NCBI RefSeq assembly: GCF_014302995.1
Contig: NZ_CP060295.1
Location: 1,674,001 to 1,738,000 of the forward strand
Reading direction: 5' to 3'
DNA: 64,000 nt
From: Variovorax sp. PAMC26660
Lineage (GTDB): Bacteria; Pseudomonadota; Gammaproteobacteria; Burkholderiales; Burkholderiaceae_C
Translations under genes and position numbers: made by a program
The notes under the pieces: generated by a model
What the model saw: the letters and a program-made list of their open reading frames with translations, nothing else
Database searches by the model: none
What the model was told of the DNA's origin: nothing
In this document: positions 8,005 to 19,236 of the stretch, piece after piece
How positions within the stretch are numbered: position 1 is the stretch's first letter
How the letters are laid out: the number at the start of each line of letters is the position of its first letter

Positions 8005-10008
8005 TTAAACCGTTGCCGTGGCCATTCGCAACAATTCGTCGCCTTCGGCCACCTGTTCGCCGGGGGCGAACATGAGTTCTTCCACGGTGCCGTCTGCGGG
8101 CGCTGCGATGGTGTGCTCCATTTTCATCGCCTCCATCACCGCCAGAGGCTGGCCGCGGCTGACCTTGTCGCCGGCCTTGACCGCGAAGGACACGACCCTG
8201 CCCGGCATCGGCGCCGTGAGCCGCCCGCCTTCGGCCTGCGTATCGCCCGCATGGGCAAGGCGGTCGATGGCGGTGATCTTCGTCGCGCCCTTCGATGCGA
8301 ACACATGGGCCGTGGCGCCGTCGACGTGCACGTCGAGCGTCTGCCGGTTGCCCGCGAACTCGACCTCGAACTCGCCCGACGGGAACTGGCCGACAACCAG
8401 CGGGCCTTCCACGCCGCCGGCTTCGAGCCAGAGGCTGCCGTCGCGCTTGTAGGTCAGCAGGGCGATCTGTTCGGCGCCGCGAAACTCGAAGTCGAAGCGG
8501 CGCAGGTACTCGCCATGCGAACGCCAGCCATCGCGGCGCTCGAAAGGATCCGGCACACCCGCCGGCCGTTCGGTGACCAGCGTGCGCGTGATGGCGGCGG
8601 CCGCCGCCAGTGGCAGGCCCAGGGCCTCACGGTCAAACAAGACGGCACGCTCGCGCTCGATCAACGCCGTGTCGAGATTGGCCTTCGAGAACGACTCGGT
8701 CGCCAGGATGCCGCGCAGAAACTGCACGTTGGTCGACACGCCCACGATCTGCACCTGTGCCAGCGCGGCGTCGAGCCGGGCCAGCGCCTCTTCGCGCGTG
8801 CTGCCGTGCACGATCAGCTTGGCGATCATCGAGTCGTAGAAAGGCGAGATTTCGCCGCCTTCGCGCACGCCATCATCGATGCGGACACGGCTGCGCTGGA
8901 AGGCCGTGGCCTGGGGCTTGCGGTACACGCGCAGCGTGCCTGTGGCGGGCAGGAAGTTGTTGTCGGGGTTCTCGGCGCAAATGCGCGCCTCGATGGCATG
9001 GCCGTGGATCTGCAGGTCGGCCTGCTTCGCAGGCAGCGGCTCGCCCGAGGCCACGCGCAGTTGCCATTCCACGAGGTCGAGGCCGGTGATGGCTTCGGTC
9101 ACGGGGTGCTCCACCTGCAGGCGCGTGTTCATCTCCATGAAGAAGAAGTTCATTTCGCCGCCTTCTCGCTGCTCGACGATGAACTCGACCGTGCCCGCAC
9201 CCACGTAGTTCACGGCGCGTGCGGCGGCCACGGCGGCATCGCCCATCTGCTTGCGCATGGCTTCGGTCATGCCAGGCGCGGGCGCTTCTTCCAGCACCTT
9301 CTGGTGGCGGCGCTGCACCGAGCAGTCGCGCTCGAACAGGTACACGTAGTTGCCTTGCGTGTCGCCGAACACCTGGATCTCGATGTGGCGCGGGCGTTGC
9401 ACGTACTTTTCGATCAGCACCGCGTCGTCGCCGAAGCTGTTGATCGCCTCGCGCTGGCAAGAGGCCAGCGCCGCCGCGAAGTCTTCGGCCTTGTCGACCG
9501 CGCGCATGCCCTTGCCGCCACCGCCGGCGCTGGCCTTGATGAGCACCGGGTAGCCGATGCGGTCGGCCTCGCGCTGCAGCAGCGCAGGGTCCTGGTCATG
9601 GCCGTGGTAGCCGGGCACCAGCGGCACGCCGGCCTTTTCCATCAGCTGCTTCGACTCGGCCTTCAGGCCCATGGCCTTGATGGCCGAGGGCGGCGGGCCG
9701 ATGAAGACCAGACCGGCTTCGGCACAGGCCCGCGCGAACTCTTCGTTCTCGCTCAGGAAGCCGTAGCCGGGGTGCACGGCTTCCGCGCCCGTGGCCTTGG
9801 CGGCTTCGAGAAGCTTTTCCCAGCGCAGGTAGCTGTCTTTGGGCGCGCTGCCGCCGATGTGCACCGACTCGTCGCAGGCGCGCACGTGGTTGGCATGCGC
9901 GTCGGCATCGGAGTACACGGCCACCGTACGAATCGCCATGCGTCGCGCGGTTGCAGCAACACGGCAAGCGATCTCGCCACGGTTTGCAATGAGGATCTTC
10001 TTAAACAT
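8005..10008 (-). CDS. liuD: Methylcrotonyl-CoA carboxylase, biotin-containing alpha subunit
   Basis: A 667-residue biotin-dependent carboxylase subunit. It begins with a biotin carboxylase domain (MFKKILIANRGEIACRV; ATP-grasp KASAGGGGKGMRAV; EHPVTEAITGLDLVEWQ), then a linker domain, and ends with a biotinyl carrier domain carrying AMKMEH, with biotinylated Lys629. With the LiuB-type beta subunit of this operon it would carboxylate 3-methylcrotonyl-CoA in leucine breakdown. It is the last enzyme gene of the operon and overlaps the DUF4126 gene by 8 bp. Geranyl-CoA or propionyl-CoA carboxylase are alternatives, but the neighbouring isovaleryl-CoA dehydrogenase and hydratase favour methylcrotonyl-CoA. 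Confidence 0.93.
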   Translation of the reverse strand: MFKKILIANRGEIACRVAATARRMAIRTVAVYSDADAHANHVRACDESVHIGGSAPKDSYLRWEKLLEAAKATGAEAVHPGYGFLSENEEFARACAEAGLVFIGPPPSAIKAMGLKAESKQLMEKAGVPLVPGYHGHDQDPALLQREADRIGYPVLIKASAGGGGKGMRAVDKAEDFAAALASCQREAINSFGDDAVLIEKYVQRPRHIEIQVFGDTQGNYVYLFERDCSVQRRHQKVLEEAPAPGMTEAMRKQMGDAAVAAARAVNYVGAGTVEFIVEQREGGEMNFFFMEMNTRLQVEHPVTEAITGLDLVEWQLRVASGEPLPAKQADLQIHGHAIEARICAENPDNNFLPATGTLRVYRKPQATAFQRSRVRIDDGVREGGEISPFYDSMIAKLIVHGSTREEALARLDAALAQVQIVGVSTNVQFLRGILATESFSKANLDTALIERERAVLFDREALGLPLAAAAAITRTLVTERPAGVPDPFERRDGWRSHGEYLRRFDFEFRGAEQIALLTYKRDGSLWLEAGGVEGPLVVGQFPSGEFEVEFAGNRQTLDVHVDGATAHVFASKGATKITAIDRLAHAGDTQAEGGRLTAPMPGRVVSFAVKAGDKVSRGQPLAVMEAMKMEHTIAAPADGTVEELMFAPGEQVAEGDELLRMATATV

Positions 10009-10675
10009 TCGGAGTGTCTCCCGGAGGATTCTTTTTCAGTTGAAACGCGGGCACCACGCCCGGATCGGGTCGGCCGCTGAAGATGCGGGCCACGCGGGCG
10101 AACAGCGCCTTGAGGAAACGCCAGCTCTTGCGGATGAGCCACACGCTCAGCACAAGCACCAGCACGAACAGCACGGAAAAAATGAAGGGGTGCGCCACCG
10201 CCAGCCACAGCCCCACGGGCACCATCGTGTCTTCGACCAGCGATGCGCCCACATTGGAGAACGGCTCGGGCGAGGTGTTGATCGCCGCGCGCGTGGTGGC
10301 CTTGGCCGCATGCGCCGTGGCCGCGAAGCCGCCGCCCACCAGCGCCGCCACGATGGCCATCACGCCATGGTCGGCACCGAACACGCTGGCCGCGAGCGCC
10401 GCGCCGGCCGGGATGCGGATGGCGGTGTGCACCATGTCCCACAGCGAATCGAGGCCGGGGATCTTGTCAGCGAAGAACTCGATGAACACCATGAAGCCGC
10501 TCGCCGCGATCACGACCGGATGCGCCAGCAATTGCAGCCCGCTGGGCAACGGCACCCAGCCGAAGTAGCCGACGATGCCGGTCAGCAGCACGACCAGGTA
10601 AAGGCGCACGCCGCTGGCCCAGCCGATGGCGGCGGCCAATGCGAGCAGTTGGGGCATGTCGAGGCTGGTGTTCAT
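10001..10675 (-). CDS. DUF4126 membrane protein
   Basis: A 224-residue inner-membrane protein with five or so hydrophobic segments: around 9-38, 53-67, 110-130, 150-175 and in the C-terminal third (FIFSVLFVLVLVLSVWLI). The string GWASGVRLYLVVLLTGIVGYFGWVPLP matches the DUF4126 family, whose function is unknown. It lies between the SMI1/KNR4 gene (10 bp away) and liuD (8-bp overlap), so it is embedded in the leucine-degradation operon. A transport or membrane-organising role for the pathway is only a guess. Confidence 0.85.
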   Translation of the reverse strand: MNTSLDMPQLLALAAAIGWASGVRLYLVVLLTGIVGYFGWVPLPSGLQLLAHPVVIAASGFMVFIEFFADKIPGLDSLWDMVHTAIRIPAGAALAASVFGADHGVMAIVAALVGGGFAATAHAAKATTRAAINTSPEPFSNVGASLVEDTMVPVGLWLAVAHPFIFSVLFVLVLVLSVWLIRKSWRFLKALFARVARIFSGRPDPGVVPAFQLKKNPPGDTPNV

Positions 10676-10685
10676 GGATGAGCCC

Positions 10686-11189
10686 TCAGGAAAGTTCGAG
10701 CGTTCCGGCTTCCATGGAAGCCACGAGGTCCGCGAGCCAGGCCTGTACCGAGGCGTGCTCTACCGGCCGGTCTTCGTCGGCCTTCCAGAAGGCGATCAAC
10801 TGGCCCGGCTGGCCGCCGCCCTCTGCATCGACATCGACGCACAGGTAGCTGCCGCCACCGTTCGACAGGAACGGTACCCAGCCGCGCCGCCAGGTGGCCG
10901 GGTCCTCGAAGTCGGAGCCGATCATGTCGTCAAGCATCTCCTTGGTGTCGGCGATGTCTTCGAGCGAAGAGAGCATGCGGTTGTCCTGGAAGCTGTCGAA
11001 GCTGCTGTTCGGCTGGCCGTTGCGCCAGCGATAGAGCGCGCGAAAGGCTTCGGGCAGCGTCAGCGAGAACTTCGCCTCGAAGGCGTCGAGCTGCGCATCG
11101 CTCACGCCCGGCTGAAGCGCAGCGTGATACCCGGCGCGGTTCGCGGCCAGCCAGGCATCCATGCGTTCGATCAGCGGGCGGTGCGGCAT
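10686..11189 (-). CDS. SMI1/KNR4 (SUKH) family protein
   Basis: A 167-residue soluble protein with the SUKH fold signature: SDAQLDAFEAKFSLTLPEAFRALYRWRNGQ at the N-terminus, then WVPFLSNGGGSYLCVDVDAEGGGQPGQLIAFWK. In bacteria this superfamily is best known for immunity proteins, but many members sit in operons with no toxin. No toxin gene is visible nearby. The start is one base beyond the stop of the hydratase gene and the end is 10 bp before DUF4126, so it is translated as part of the liu operon. Its role there is unknown. Confidence 0.85.
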   Translation of the reverse strand: MPHRPLIERMDAWLAANRAGYHAALQPGVSDAQLDAFEAKFSLTLPEAFRALYRWRNGQPNSSFDSFQDNRMLSSLEDIADTKEMLDDMIGSDFEDPATWRRGWVPFLSNGGGSYLCVDVDAEGGGQPGQLIAFWKADEDRPVEHASVQAWLADLVASMEAGTLELS

Positions 11190-11190
11190 C

Positions 11191-11991
11191 TCAGGCCTTG
11201 CCGGCGTCCAGCCACGATGGCTTGCGCTTCTGCAGGAAGGCCTGCACGCCCTCGCGGCCTTCTTCGCTCGAACGGATGTCGGCGATGCCTTCCACTGTTT
11301 TCGCGATCAGCGCATCGTCGATCTCGCGGCCGGCCACATCGGCAATCAGTTGCTTGCAGGCACGCACGGCCGCAGGGCTTGCGCCGGTCAGCGCCTTCAG
11401 CAGCTCGTCGACCTTGGCATCGAGCGCATCGGCCGCCACCACTTCATGCACGAAGCCGATGCGGTGCGCCTCGGTGGCCGTGAAGCGCTCTGCAGTGAGG
11501 AAGTAGCGCTGCGAGGCGCGCGTGCCCATCGCGCGCAGCACATACGGGCTGATGGTCGCGGGCACAAGGCCGATCTTGACTTCGCTCAGGCAGTACCAGG
11601 CGGTGTCGACGCTCACGGCCATGTCGCATGCGGCCACGAGGCCCATGCCACCGGCGTACACATCGCCCTGCACGCGCGCGATGGTCGGCTTGGGGCACTC
11701 GGCGATGACGCGCAGCATCTCGGCCAGCTTGCCCGCGTCGGCGATGTTCTCGTCGCGGGTGTAGTCGGCCATGCGGCGCATCCAGTTGAGGTTGGCGCCC
11801 GCACAGAAGGCAGGGCCGTTGGCGCCGAGCACGATGGCCTTGACCTGCGGCGCGGCGCCGGCTTCGGTGAAGGCGCGTGTCAGCTCGGCGATCACGATGT
11901 CGTCGAAGGCATTGCGGGCGTCGGGCTGGTCGAGCCAGATGCGCGCAAGGGCGCCTTCGATCGTCAGTTTCAGCGTGGTGTATTCATTCAT
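11191..11991 (-). CDS. liuC: Methylglutaconyl-CoA hydratase (enoyl-CoA hydratase family)
   Basis: A 266-residue crotonase-fold enzyme. The oxyanion-hole regions are AFCAGANLNWMRRM and VQGDVYAGGMGLVAACDMAV; the latter, with its DVYAGGMG string, resembles LiuC-type hydratases. It would hydrate 3-methylglutaconyl-CoA to HMG-CoA after the carboxylase step. The ATG at 11991 overlaps the TGA of the upstream hydrolase gene (ATGA), which fixes the start against a much longer frame. It is flanked by both carboxylase subunits in the same operon. Confidence 0.9.
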   Translation of the reverse strand: MNEYTTLKLTIEGALARIWLDQPDARNAFDDIVIAELTRAFTEAGAAPQVKAIVLGANGPAFCAGANLNWMRRMADYTRDENIADAGKLAEMLRVIAECPKPTIARVQGDVYAGGMGLVAACDMAVSVDTAWYCLSEVKIGLVPATISPYVLRAMGTRASQRYFLTAERFTATEAHRIGFVHEVVAADALDAKVDELLKALTGASPAAVRACKQLIADVAGREIDDALIAKTVEGIADIRSSEEGREGVQAFLQKRKPSWLDAGKA

Positions 11992-13145
11992 GGTGTCGGA
12001 TTCCAGACGACCTTGTCGTCGACGGCGTAGAGGTGGCACTCGCCCGCAGTGGACTTGCGGGCGCAGTTGTCCATCGCACGGCCCATGGGGTCGTCGCCGC
12101 CCCAGGCGGAGCCCCAGCCCCCTTGGGCATTGGCGGCAAAGGCCCGTGGCGATGTCTTGGTGAGAAAGACGCGGTAGCCGCCCAGCGAGGCGGCGCTCTG
12201 GTCGGGCACGCGATCGATCGCGTCGAGCGGCGCAAAGCCGCTGGCCGGTGGCCTTGCCGCCACCGCATAGCGCGCGAACTCGGGCAGGGGCTGGTCGGGC
12301 AGGCCGATCTCGCGCAGGAAGCTCGCAACCTCCGGCTGCCAGATGGGCGCGCCCGCGGGAGAGCCGAACATGGCATGCGAGTCGCCGCCGAAGGTTCCGA
12401 AGGCCACCAGCTTCGCGCGTCCGCCGGACGCCACGTAGCTCTCGTGCATGCCCTTCCATGCAAAGGGCGGAAAGTAGCTGTCGTTGTCGCCGTAGAACCA
12501 GAGCGAGGGCGTGCGCGTTTCCTTGCCGTAGGTGCCGGCCGCGCCGATCAGGCCGTTCTGCCATGCCACGCAGTTCTCTTGCCGCAGGCCGCCGGCGAAA
12601 TCGATCAGCCCCTTGACGCCGGGGTAATGCAGCGTGCCGAAGGCCAGCGTGGTCCAGCCACCATGCGACTGGCCCACGACCACGATGCGCGACTTGTCCG
12701 CCCAGGGCTGCGCGACCACGTGGTCGAGCACTGCCGCCACATCGCCGGCCTGCTCACGGCCATTGCTCTCGATGTTGCAGCCGCCGCCGATGTAGCTGCC
12801 GGTGGATTTGGAAAAGCCCTGCCGCATCGGCACGACCACCGCATAGCCGCGCGAGAGAAAGAAGCGCACCGCGCCCAGCGGCTTGTAGCGCGCCTGGAAC
12901 CTCGGGTCACCGTTCGCCTTGCCGTGGTTGATGACCGCAATGGGAAACGGGCCGGTGCCCTCGGGCACGTAGAGCGTGGTTTCGAGTTCGGTCGTGAACA
13001 GCCCGCCCTTCTTCGGCACCATGACCACCGATTCCGGAAGGGTGGCCGCAAAGGCCTGCGCGCAAATCGCCAGCGCGGCCAGCCCGAGGGCAGCCGCCCC
13101 CCGCCTGACACGCGAACCGAAGAAGTGCGCAAGCCGCATCGCCAT
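11988..13145 (-). CDS. Exported alpha/beta hydrolase (dienelactone hydrolase-like)
   Basis: A 385-residue protein with a signal peptide (hydrophobic AALGLAALAICAQAFA, cleavage near residue 33). The nucleophile elbow GQSHGGW places the catalytic Ser at 160. The oxyanion region is VINHGKANGD, an acid is likely in YGDNDSYFPP, and a His in GDSHAMFG. A Cys pair may stabilise the exported form. The ATG shares its A with the TGA of liuB (TGATG at 13143-13147), so translation is coupled. A periplasmic hydrolase inside a leucine-degradation operon is unusual; the substrate is unknown. Confidence 0.85.
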   Translation of the reverse strand: MAMRLAHFFGSRVRRGAAALGLAALAICAQAFAATLPESVVMVPKKGGLFTTELETTLYVPEGTGPFPIAVINHGKANGDPRFQARYKPLGAVRFFLSRGYAVVVPMRQGFSKSTGSYIGGGCNIESNGREQAGDVAAVLDHVVAQPWADKSRIVVVGQSHGGWTTLAFGTLHYPGVKGLIDFAGGLRQENCVAWQNGLIGAAGTYGKETRTPSLWFYGDNDSYFPPFAWKGMHESYVASGGRAKLVAFGTFGGDSHAMFGSPAGAPIWQPEVASFLREIGLPDQPLPEFARYAVAARPPASGFAPLDAIDRVPDQSAASLGGYRVFLTKTSPRAFAANAQGGWGSAWGGDDPMGRAMDNCARKSTAGECHLYAVDDKVVWNPTP

Positions 13146-14769
13146 CACATCCGGAAGATGCCGAACTTCGGCTCGGGAATCGGCGCATTGCGCGATGCCG
13201 CCAGGCCCAGCGCCAGCACGCGGCGCGTGTCGGCCGGATCGATGATGCCGTCGTCCCACAGCCGCGCGGTGGCGTAGTAGGGGTGGCCCTGCTCTTCGTA
13301 CTGCTGGCGAAGCGGCGCCTTGAAGGCTTCTTCCTCTTCCTTGCTCCAGGTGCCGCCCTTGAGTTCGATGCCGTCGCGCTTGACGGTGGCCAGCACGCTC
13401 GCGGCCTGCTCGCCGCCCATGACGCTGATGCGCGCGTTGGGCCACATCCAGAGAAAGCGCGGGCTGTACGCACGGCCGCACATGCCGTAGTTGCCGGCGC
13501 CGAAGCTGCCGCCGATGATGATGGTGAACTTGGGCACGTTGGCGGTGGCCACGGCCGTCACCATCTTGGCGCCGTGGCGCGCGATGCCTTCGTTCTCGTA
13601 CTTGCGGCCCACCATGAAGCCGGTGATGTTCTGCAGGAACACCAGCGGGATCTTGCGATGGCAGCACAGCTCGATGAAGTGCGCGCCCTTCTGCGCCGAC
13701 TCGGAAAACAGGATGCCGTTGTTGGCGATGATGCCCACCGGCATGCCTTCGATCTCGGCGAAGCCGCAGACCAGCGTGGCGCCGAAGCGGGCCTTGAATT
13801 CATGGAACTCGCTGCCGTCGACGATGCGCGCGATGATCTCGCGCACGTCGAAGGGCTTGCGCGTGTCGGTGGGGATCACGCCGTACAGTTCTTCGCGCGG
13901 GAATGCCGGTGCGCTCACCGCGGGGTGTGCAGCCGGCAGTGGCGTTGCCGCCTTCGCATTGAGATTCGCAACCGCCGTACGCGCCAGCGCCAGCGCATGC
14001 AGGTCGTTCTGCGCCAGGTGATCGGCCACGCCCGACAGCCGCGTGTGCACGTCGCCGCCGCCCAGGTCTTCGGCCGTCACCACTTCGCCGGTGGCCGCCT
14101 TCACGAGCGGCGGGCCGCCCAGGAAAATCGTGCCCTGGTTCTTGACGATGATCGACTCGTCGCTCATTGCCGGCACATACGCGCCACCCGCCGTGCACGA
14201 GCCCATGACCACCGCGATCTGCGGAATGCCCTGGGCGCTCATGTTGGCCTGGTTGTAGAAGATGCGGCCGAAGTGGTCGCGGTCGGGGAACACCTCGTCC
14301 TGGTTCGGCAGGTTGGCGCCGCCCGAGTCCACCAGGTAGATGCAGGGCAGGCGGTTCTGCTCGGCGATTTCCTGCGCGCGCAGATGCTTCTTCACCGTCA
14401 GCGGGTAGTAGGTGCCGCCCTTCACCGTCGCGTCGTTGCAGACGATCATGCAGTCGACACCGTTCACGCGGCCGATGCCGGCGATGATGCCGGCGCCCGG
14501 CGCCGATTCGGCCCCCTTGCCATCGAGGTACATCGCATGCGCGGCCAGCGGCGCGATTTCAAGGAACGGCGTGCCCGGGTCGAGCAGCTCGGCCACGCGG
14601 TCGCGCGGCAGCAGCTTGCCGCGCGCGGTGTGCTTGGCGCGTGCGGCCTCGCCGCCGCCCTGCTCCACCTTGGCGAACTGCTTGTGCAGGTCGTCGACCA
14701 GCGCACGCATGGCTGCGGCGTTGGCCTGGAAGTCGGCCGAGCGGGCGTTCAGTTTGGTTTCGATTTTGC

Positions 14770-14773
<4 letters not shown>
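13145..14773 (-). CDS. liuB: Methylcrotonyl-CoA carboxylase, carboxyltransferase beta subunit
   Basis: A 542-residue carboxyltransferase. The first half-domain carries [22 protein letters not shown] and [23 protein letters not shown], the second [21 protein letters not shown] and [21 protein letters not shown]. These are classic MccB strings. It transfers carboxyl from the biotin of the LiuD subunit to 3-methylcrotonyl-CoA in the cytoplasm. The start overlaps the acyl-CoA synthetase stop (ATGA). The length fits the family. Confidence 0.95.
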
Positions 14774-16455
<1,682 letters not shown>

Positions 16456-16480
16456 TTCCTTCCTTGTCTCCTTGTCTGGC

Positions 16481-16596
16481 CCCTTCCCCTTCCGGGGGAA
16501 GGTTGGGATGAGGGCAAGCGGCGCTGGTTGGATTCAGTGCCTCATCGAACGCCGCTTGCCCCCACTCCTGCCCTCCCCCGGAAGGGGAGGGAGAAA
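16481..16596. repeat. GC-rich intercistronic repeat, copy 2
   Basis: About 116 bp between liuA and the acyl-CoA synthetase gene. The ends match the copy at 1634-1735: CCCTTCCCC with GGGGGAAGG and TTGGGATG at one end, and CCCTCCCC facing GGGGAGGG then GAGAAA at the other. The middle differs. It fills most of the 147-bp gap in an otherwise tightly packed operon. Confidence 0.75.
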
Positions 16597-16602
16597 AACA
16601 GC

Positions 16603-17775
16603 TCAGGCCGTTTCCGCGAAAAGCTCGCGACCGATCAGCATGCGCCGGATCTCGCTCGTGCCCGCACCGATCTCGTACAGCTTGGCATCGCGCCACAACC
16701 GCTCCACCGGAAAGTCCTTCGTGTAGCCCACGCCGCCCAGCGCCTGGATCGCCTCACCGGCCATCCACGTCGCCTTCTCGGCCGAATACAGAATCGCGCC
16801 GGCTGCGTCCTTGCGGAAAGTGCGCGCATGGTCGTTGCGGTCGCAGGCCTTGCCCACGGCGTACACGTAAGCGCGCGTGGCTTGCCAGGTCGAGTACATG
16901 TCCGCCAGCTTGCCCTGCATCAGTTGGAATTCACCGATGCTCTGGCCGAACTGCTTGCGCTCGTGCACGAAGGGCAGCACCGCGTCCATGCACGCGGCCA
17001 TGATGCCCAGCGGGCCGCCTGAGAGCACCGCGCGTTCGTAGTCGAGGCCGCTCATCAGCACCTTCGCGCCCAGGCCTTCACCGCCCAGCACGTTTTCTTC
17101 CGGCACTTCGCAGTTGTCGAAGAACAGCGGATAAGTGTTGGAGCCGCGCATGCCCAGCTTGTCGAGCTTGGTGCCGGCCGAGAAGCCCTTGTAGTTCTTC
17201 TCGACGATGAAGGCCGTCATGCCGCGCGCGCCCATCTCGGGTTCGGTCTTGGCGTAGATGACCAGCGTGTCGGCGTCGCCGCCGTTGGTGATCCACATCT
17301 TGCCGCCGTTGAGCACGTAGTAGCCGTTCTTCTTCTCGGCCTTGAGCTTCATGCTCACCACGTCGGAGCCGGCGTTGGGCTCGCTCATGGCCAGCGCACC
17401 GACGTGCTCGCCGCTCACCAGCTTGGGCAGGTACTTCTTCTTCTGCGCATCGCTGCCGTTGCGGTGGATCTGGTTCACGCACAGGTTGGAGTGCGCGCCA
17501 TACGACAAGCCCACCGAGGCCGAAGCGCGCGAGACTTCTTCCATCGCCACGATGTGCGCCAGGTAGCCCAGCTCGGTGCCGCCGAACTCTTCCTTCACCG
17601 TCATGCCGTGCAGGCCGAGTTCGCCCAGCTTTTGCCAGAGGTCGTGCGGGAACAGGTTGTCGCGATCGATGTCGGCGGCGCGGGGGGCGATCTCGTTCGC
17701 GGCGAAGTCCTGGATCGCGCTGCGCAGCGAGTCGATGGTGTCGCCCAGGTCGAAGTTCAGGCCGGGATCGTGCAT
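16603..17775 (-). CDS. liuA: Isovaleryl-CoA dehydrogenase
   Basis: A 390-residue acyl-CoA dehydrogenase. The flavin-contact stretch is [16 protein letters not shown] and [16 protein letters not shown] follows. Two features mark it as isovaleryl-type: a Glu at 247 in [15 protein letters not shown], where the human enzyme has its catalytic base, and a small residue at the usual C-terminal Glu position ([10 protein letters not shown]). It oxidises isovaleryl-CoA to 3-methylcrotonyl-CoA, passing electrons to ETF. The start at 17775 has GAGGAG 9 bases upstream. It is the first gene of the liu operon, divergent from the AraC regulator. Confidence 0.95.
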   Translation of the reverse strand: MHDPGLNFDLGDTIDSLRSAIQDFAANEIAPRAADIDRDNLFPHDLWQKLGELGLHGMTVKEEFGGTELGYLAHIVAMEEVSRASASVGLSYGAHSNLCVNQIHRNGSDAQKKKYLPKLVSGEHVGALAMSEPNAGSDVVSMKLKAEKKNGYYVLNGGKMWITNGGDADTLVIYAKTEPEMGARGMTAFIVEKNYKGFSAGTKLDKLGMRGSNTYPLFFDNCEVPEENVLGGEGLGAKVLMSGLDYERAVLSGGPLGIMAACMDAVLPFVHERKQFGQSIGEFQLMQGKLADMYSTWQATRAYVYAVGKACDRNDHARTFRKDAAGAILYSAEKATWMAGEAIQALGGVGYTKDFPVERLWRDAKLYEIGAGTSEIRRMLIGRELFAETA

Positions 17776-17855
17776 GTGTGTTGTCTCCTCTGAAGGGGTC
17801 GGCGCGCAGGACTGCCCGCGCTGGATGGCGCTTGAAAGATCGCAGCTTACGCCTC

Positions 17856-17877
17856 GTGGCGCCGCAATTGGCGCCAC
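17856..17877. promoter_or_regulatory. Candidate operator between liuA and araC-type gene
   Basis: GTGGCGCC (17856-17863) and GGCGCCAC (17870-17877) form a perfect 8+6+8 inverted repeat. A related half-site, AAATTGCGCCAC, follows at about 17887-17898 and resembles the CAATTGGCGCCAC of the first site, as a direct repeat. The 140-bp divergent intergenic region suits control by the adjacent AraC-type protein. Confidence 0.6.
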
Positions 17878-17915
17878 AATGGTTGCAAATTGCGCCACGC
17901 CTGACCCGCCGAACC

Positions 17916-18944
17916 ATGTCGTCCCCATCCTTCCTGAGGCCCGCCCGCGCCGTCACCCCGATGGCCTTTGTCCGAGCTATCGTGCAGGGCTATGCGCGCT
18001 ATGAGGTCGATCCGGCGCAGGCCCTGCAGGCGGCACAGATCACGCCGCGTGAACTGGCCCGGCCGGGCGCACGGGTAACAGCCGCCCAGTTCGAGGCGCT
18101 GTCGGAACACGCCATGCAGGAGCTGGACGACGAGGCGCTCGGCTGGTTCTCGCGACGGCTGCCCTGGGGCAGCTACGGCATGCTGTGCCGCGCGTCGCTG
18201 ACCTCGCCCGACCTGGGCGTGGCCATCAAGCGCTGGTGCCGCCACCACCGCCTGCTGACCGAAGACATCGGCCTCGCGCTCGAAGTGGCGGGCGGCGTGG
18301 CCACCTTGCGCATCACCGAGAACCGCGCGCTGGACGACGCCTTCCGCGAGTTCTGCCTGGTGACCAGCCTGCGCTTCATGCACGGCTACATGTGCTGGGC
18401 CATCGACTCGCGCATTTCGCTGCGCAGCGCGACCTTTCCGTTCGCAACGCCGCCGCACAGCGACGCCTATGCGCCGATGTTCACGCCGGAGGTGCGCTTC
18501 GACGCGCCGCAGGCGAGCATCAGTTTCGACGAGCGCTACCTCGCCCTGCCGCTGCAGCGCGACGAACGCGCGTTGCGCACCATGCTCAAGCGCGCGCTGC
18601 CGCTGACCATCCTGCAGTACCGGCGCGACCGCCTGCTGGGGCAACGAGTGCGCGAGCTGCTGCGTTCGCGTGCGAGCGAGGCGACCACGGCCGAGGCGCT
18701 GGCCGGGTTGCTCAACGTATCGGGCCGCACGCTGCACCGCCAACTGCACGAGGAAGGCACGTCGCTGCAGACGCTGAAGAATGAAGTGCGCCACGAGCTG
18801 GCGGTGGAGCAGCTGCGACGCACCACACGTCCGATCAAGCAGGTGGCGCTGGCGGTGGGGTTTCGCAACGAGAAGAGCTTTTCGCGCGCGTTCCTGCAGT
18901 GGACGGGGCATGCGCCGCGGGACTTCCGGCAACTCGGGTTGTAG
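17916..18944 (+). CDS. AraC-family transcriptional regulator (OruR/ArgR-like architecture)
   Basis: A 342-residue protein with an N-terminal arabinose-binding-type ligand domain of the OruR/VirS kind (residues about 20-210, [19 protein letters not shown]) and a C-terminal AraC DNA-binding domain ([28 protein letters not shown], then [22 protein letters not shown]). It is divergent from liuA and is the obvious local regulator of the leucine/isovalerate operon. A longer in-frame start is possible, but it would cover the inverted repeat at 17856-17877; the ATG at 17916 is preferred. Confidence 0.88.
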   Translation: MSSPSFLRPARAVTPMAFVRAIVQGYARYEVDPAQALQAAQITPRELARPGARVTAAQFEALSEHAMQELDDEALGWFSRRLPWGSYGMLCRASLTSPDLGVAIKRWCRHHRLLTEDIGLALEVAGGVATLRITENRALDDAFREFCLVTSLRFMHGYMCWAIDSRISLRSATFPFATPPHSDAYAPMFTPEVRFDAPQASISFDERYLALPLQRDERALRTMLKRALPLTILQYRRDRLLGQRVRELLRSRASEATTAEALAGLLNVSGRTLHRQLHEEGTSLQTLKNEVRHELAVEQLRRTTRPIKQVALAVGFRNEKSFSRAFLQWTGHAPRDFRQLGL

Positions 18945-18965
18945 TTAGGCGCTTGGTTGACGCTC

Positions 18966-19222
18966 TTGTTCAGGGCGCGTGCGAATGACACCAGGTGCTC
19001 CCCTCCGCGAATGTCCCCCGCTTCGCTCCTCCTTTATTTCGCTGCGGGGAGCACCTGGTGTCATTCGCACAGGGACACGCTGCTGGTGTACTGCTGATCA
19101 ACGACTGCCCTGTCCAGCGCTCGCGCCGATACGGGGCTCTTTTTCGCGAAATAAAGGAGGAGCGAAGCGGGGGACATTCGCGAAAAAGAGCACCGTGTCG
19201 GCGTGGGCGTCGCCCTGAACAG
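18966..19222. repeat. 257-bp double-hairpin repeat element, copy 2
   Basis: Same layout as the copy at 4045-4302. Outer inverted repeats are TTGTTCAGGGCG (18966-18977) and CGCCCTGAACAG (19211-19222). Hairpin A at 18979-19070 has perfect 25-bp arms; hairpin B at 19132-19195 has 17-bp arms with one mismatch. Both enclose the 37-bp core in opposite orientations. It fills the 292-bp gap between two convergent genes, so it may also end transcription from both sides. Confidence 0.85.
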
Positions 19223-19236
19223 CACCCAGCAAAGCG

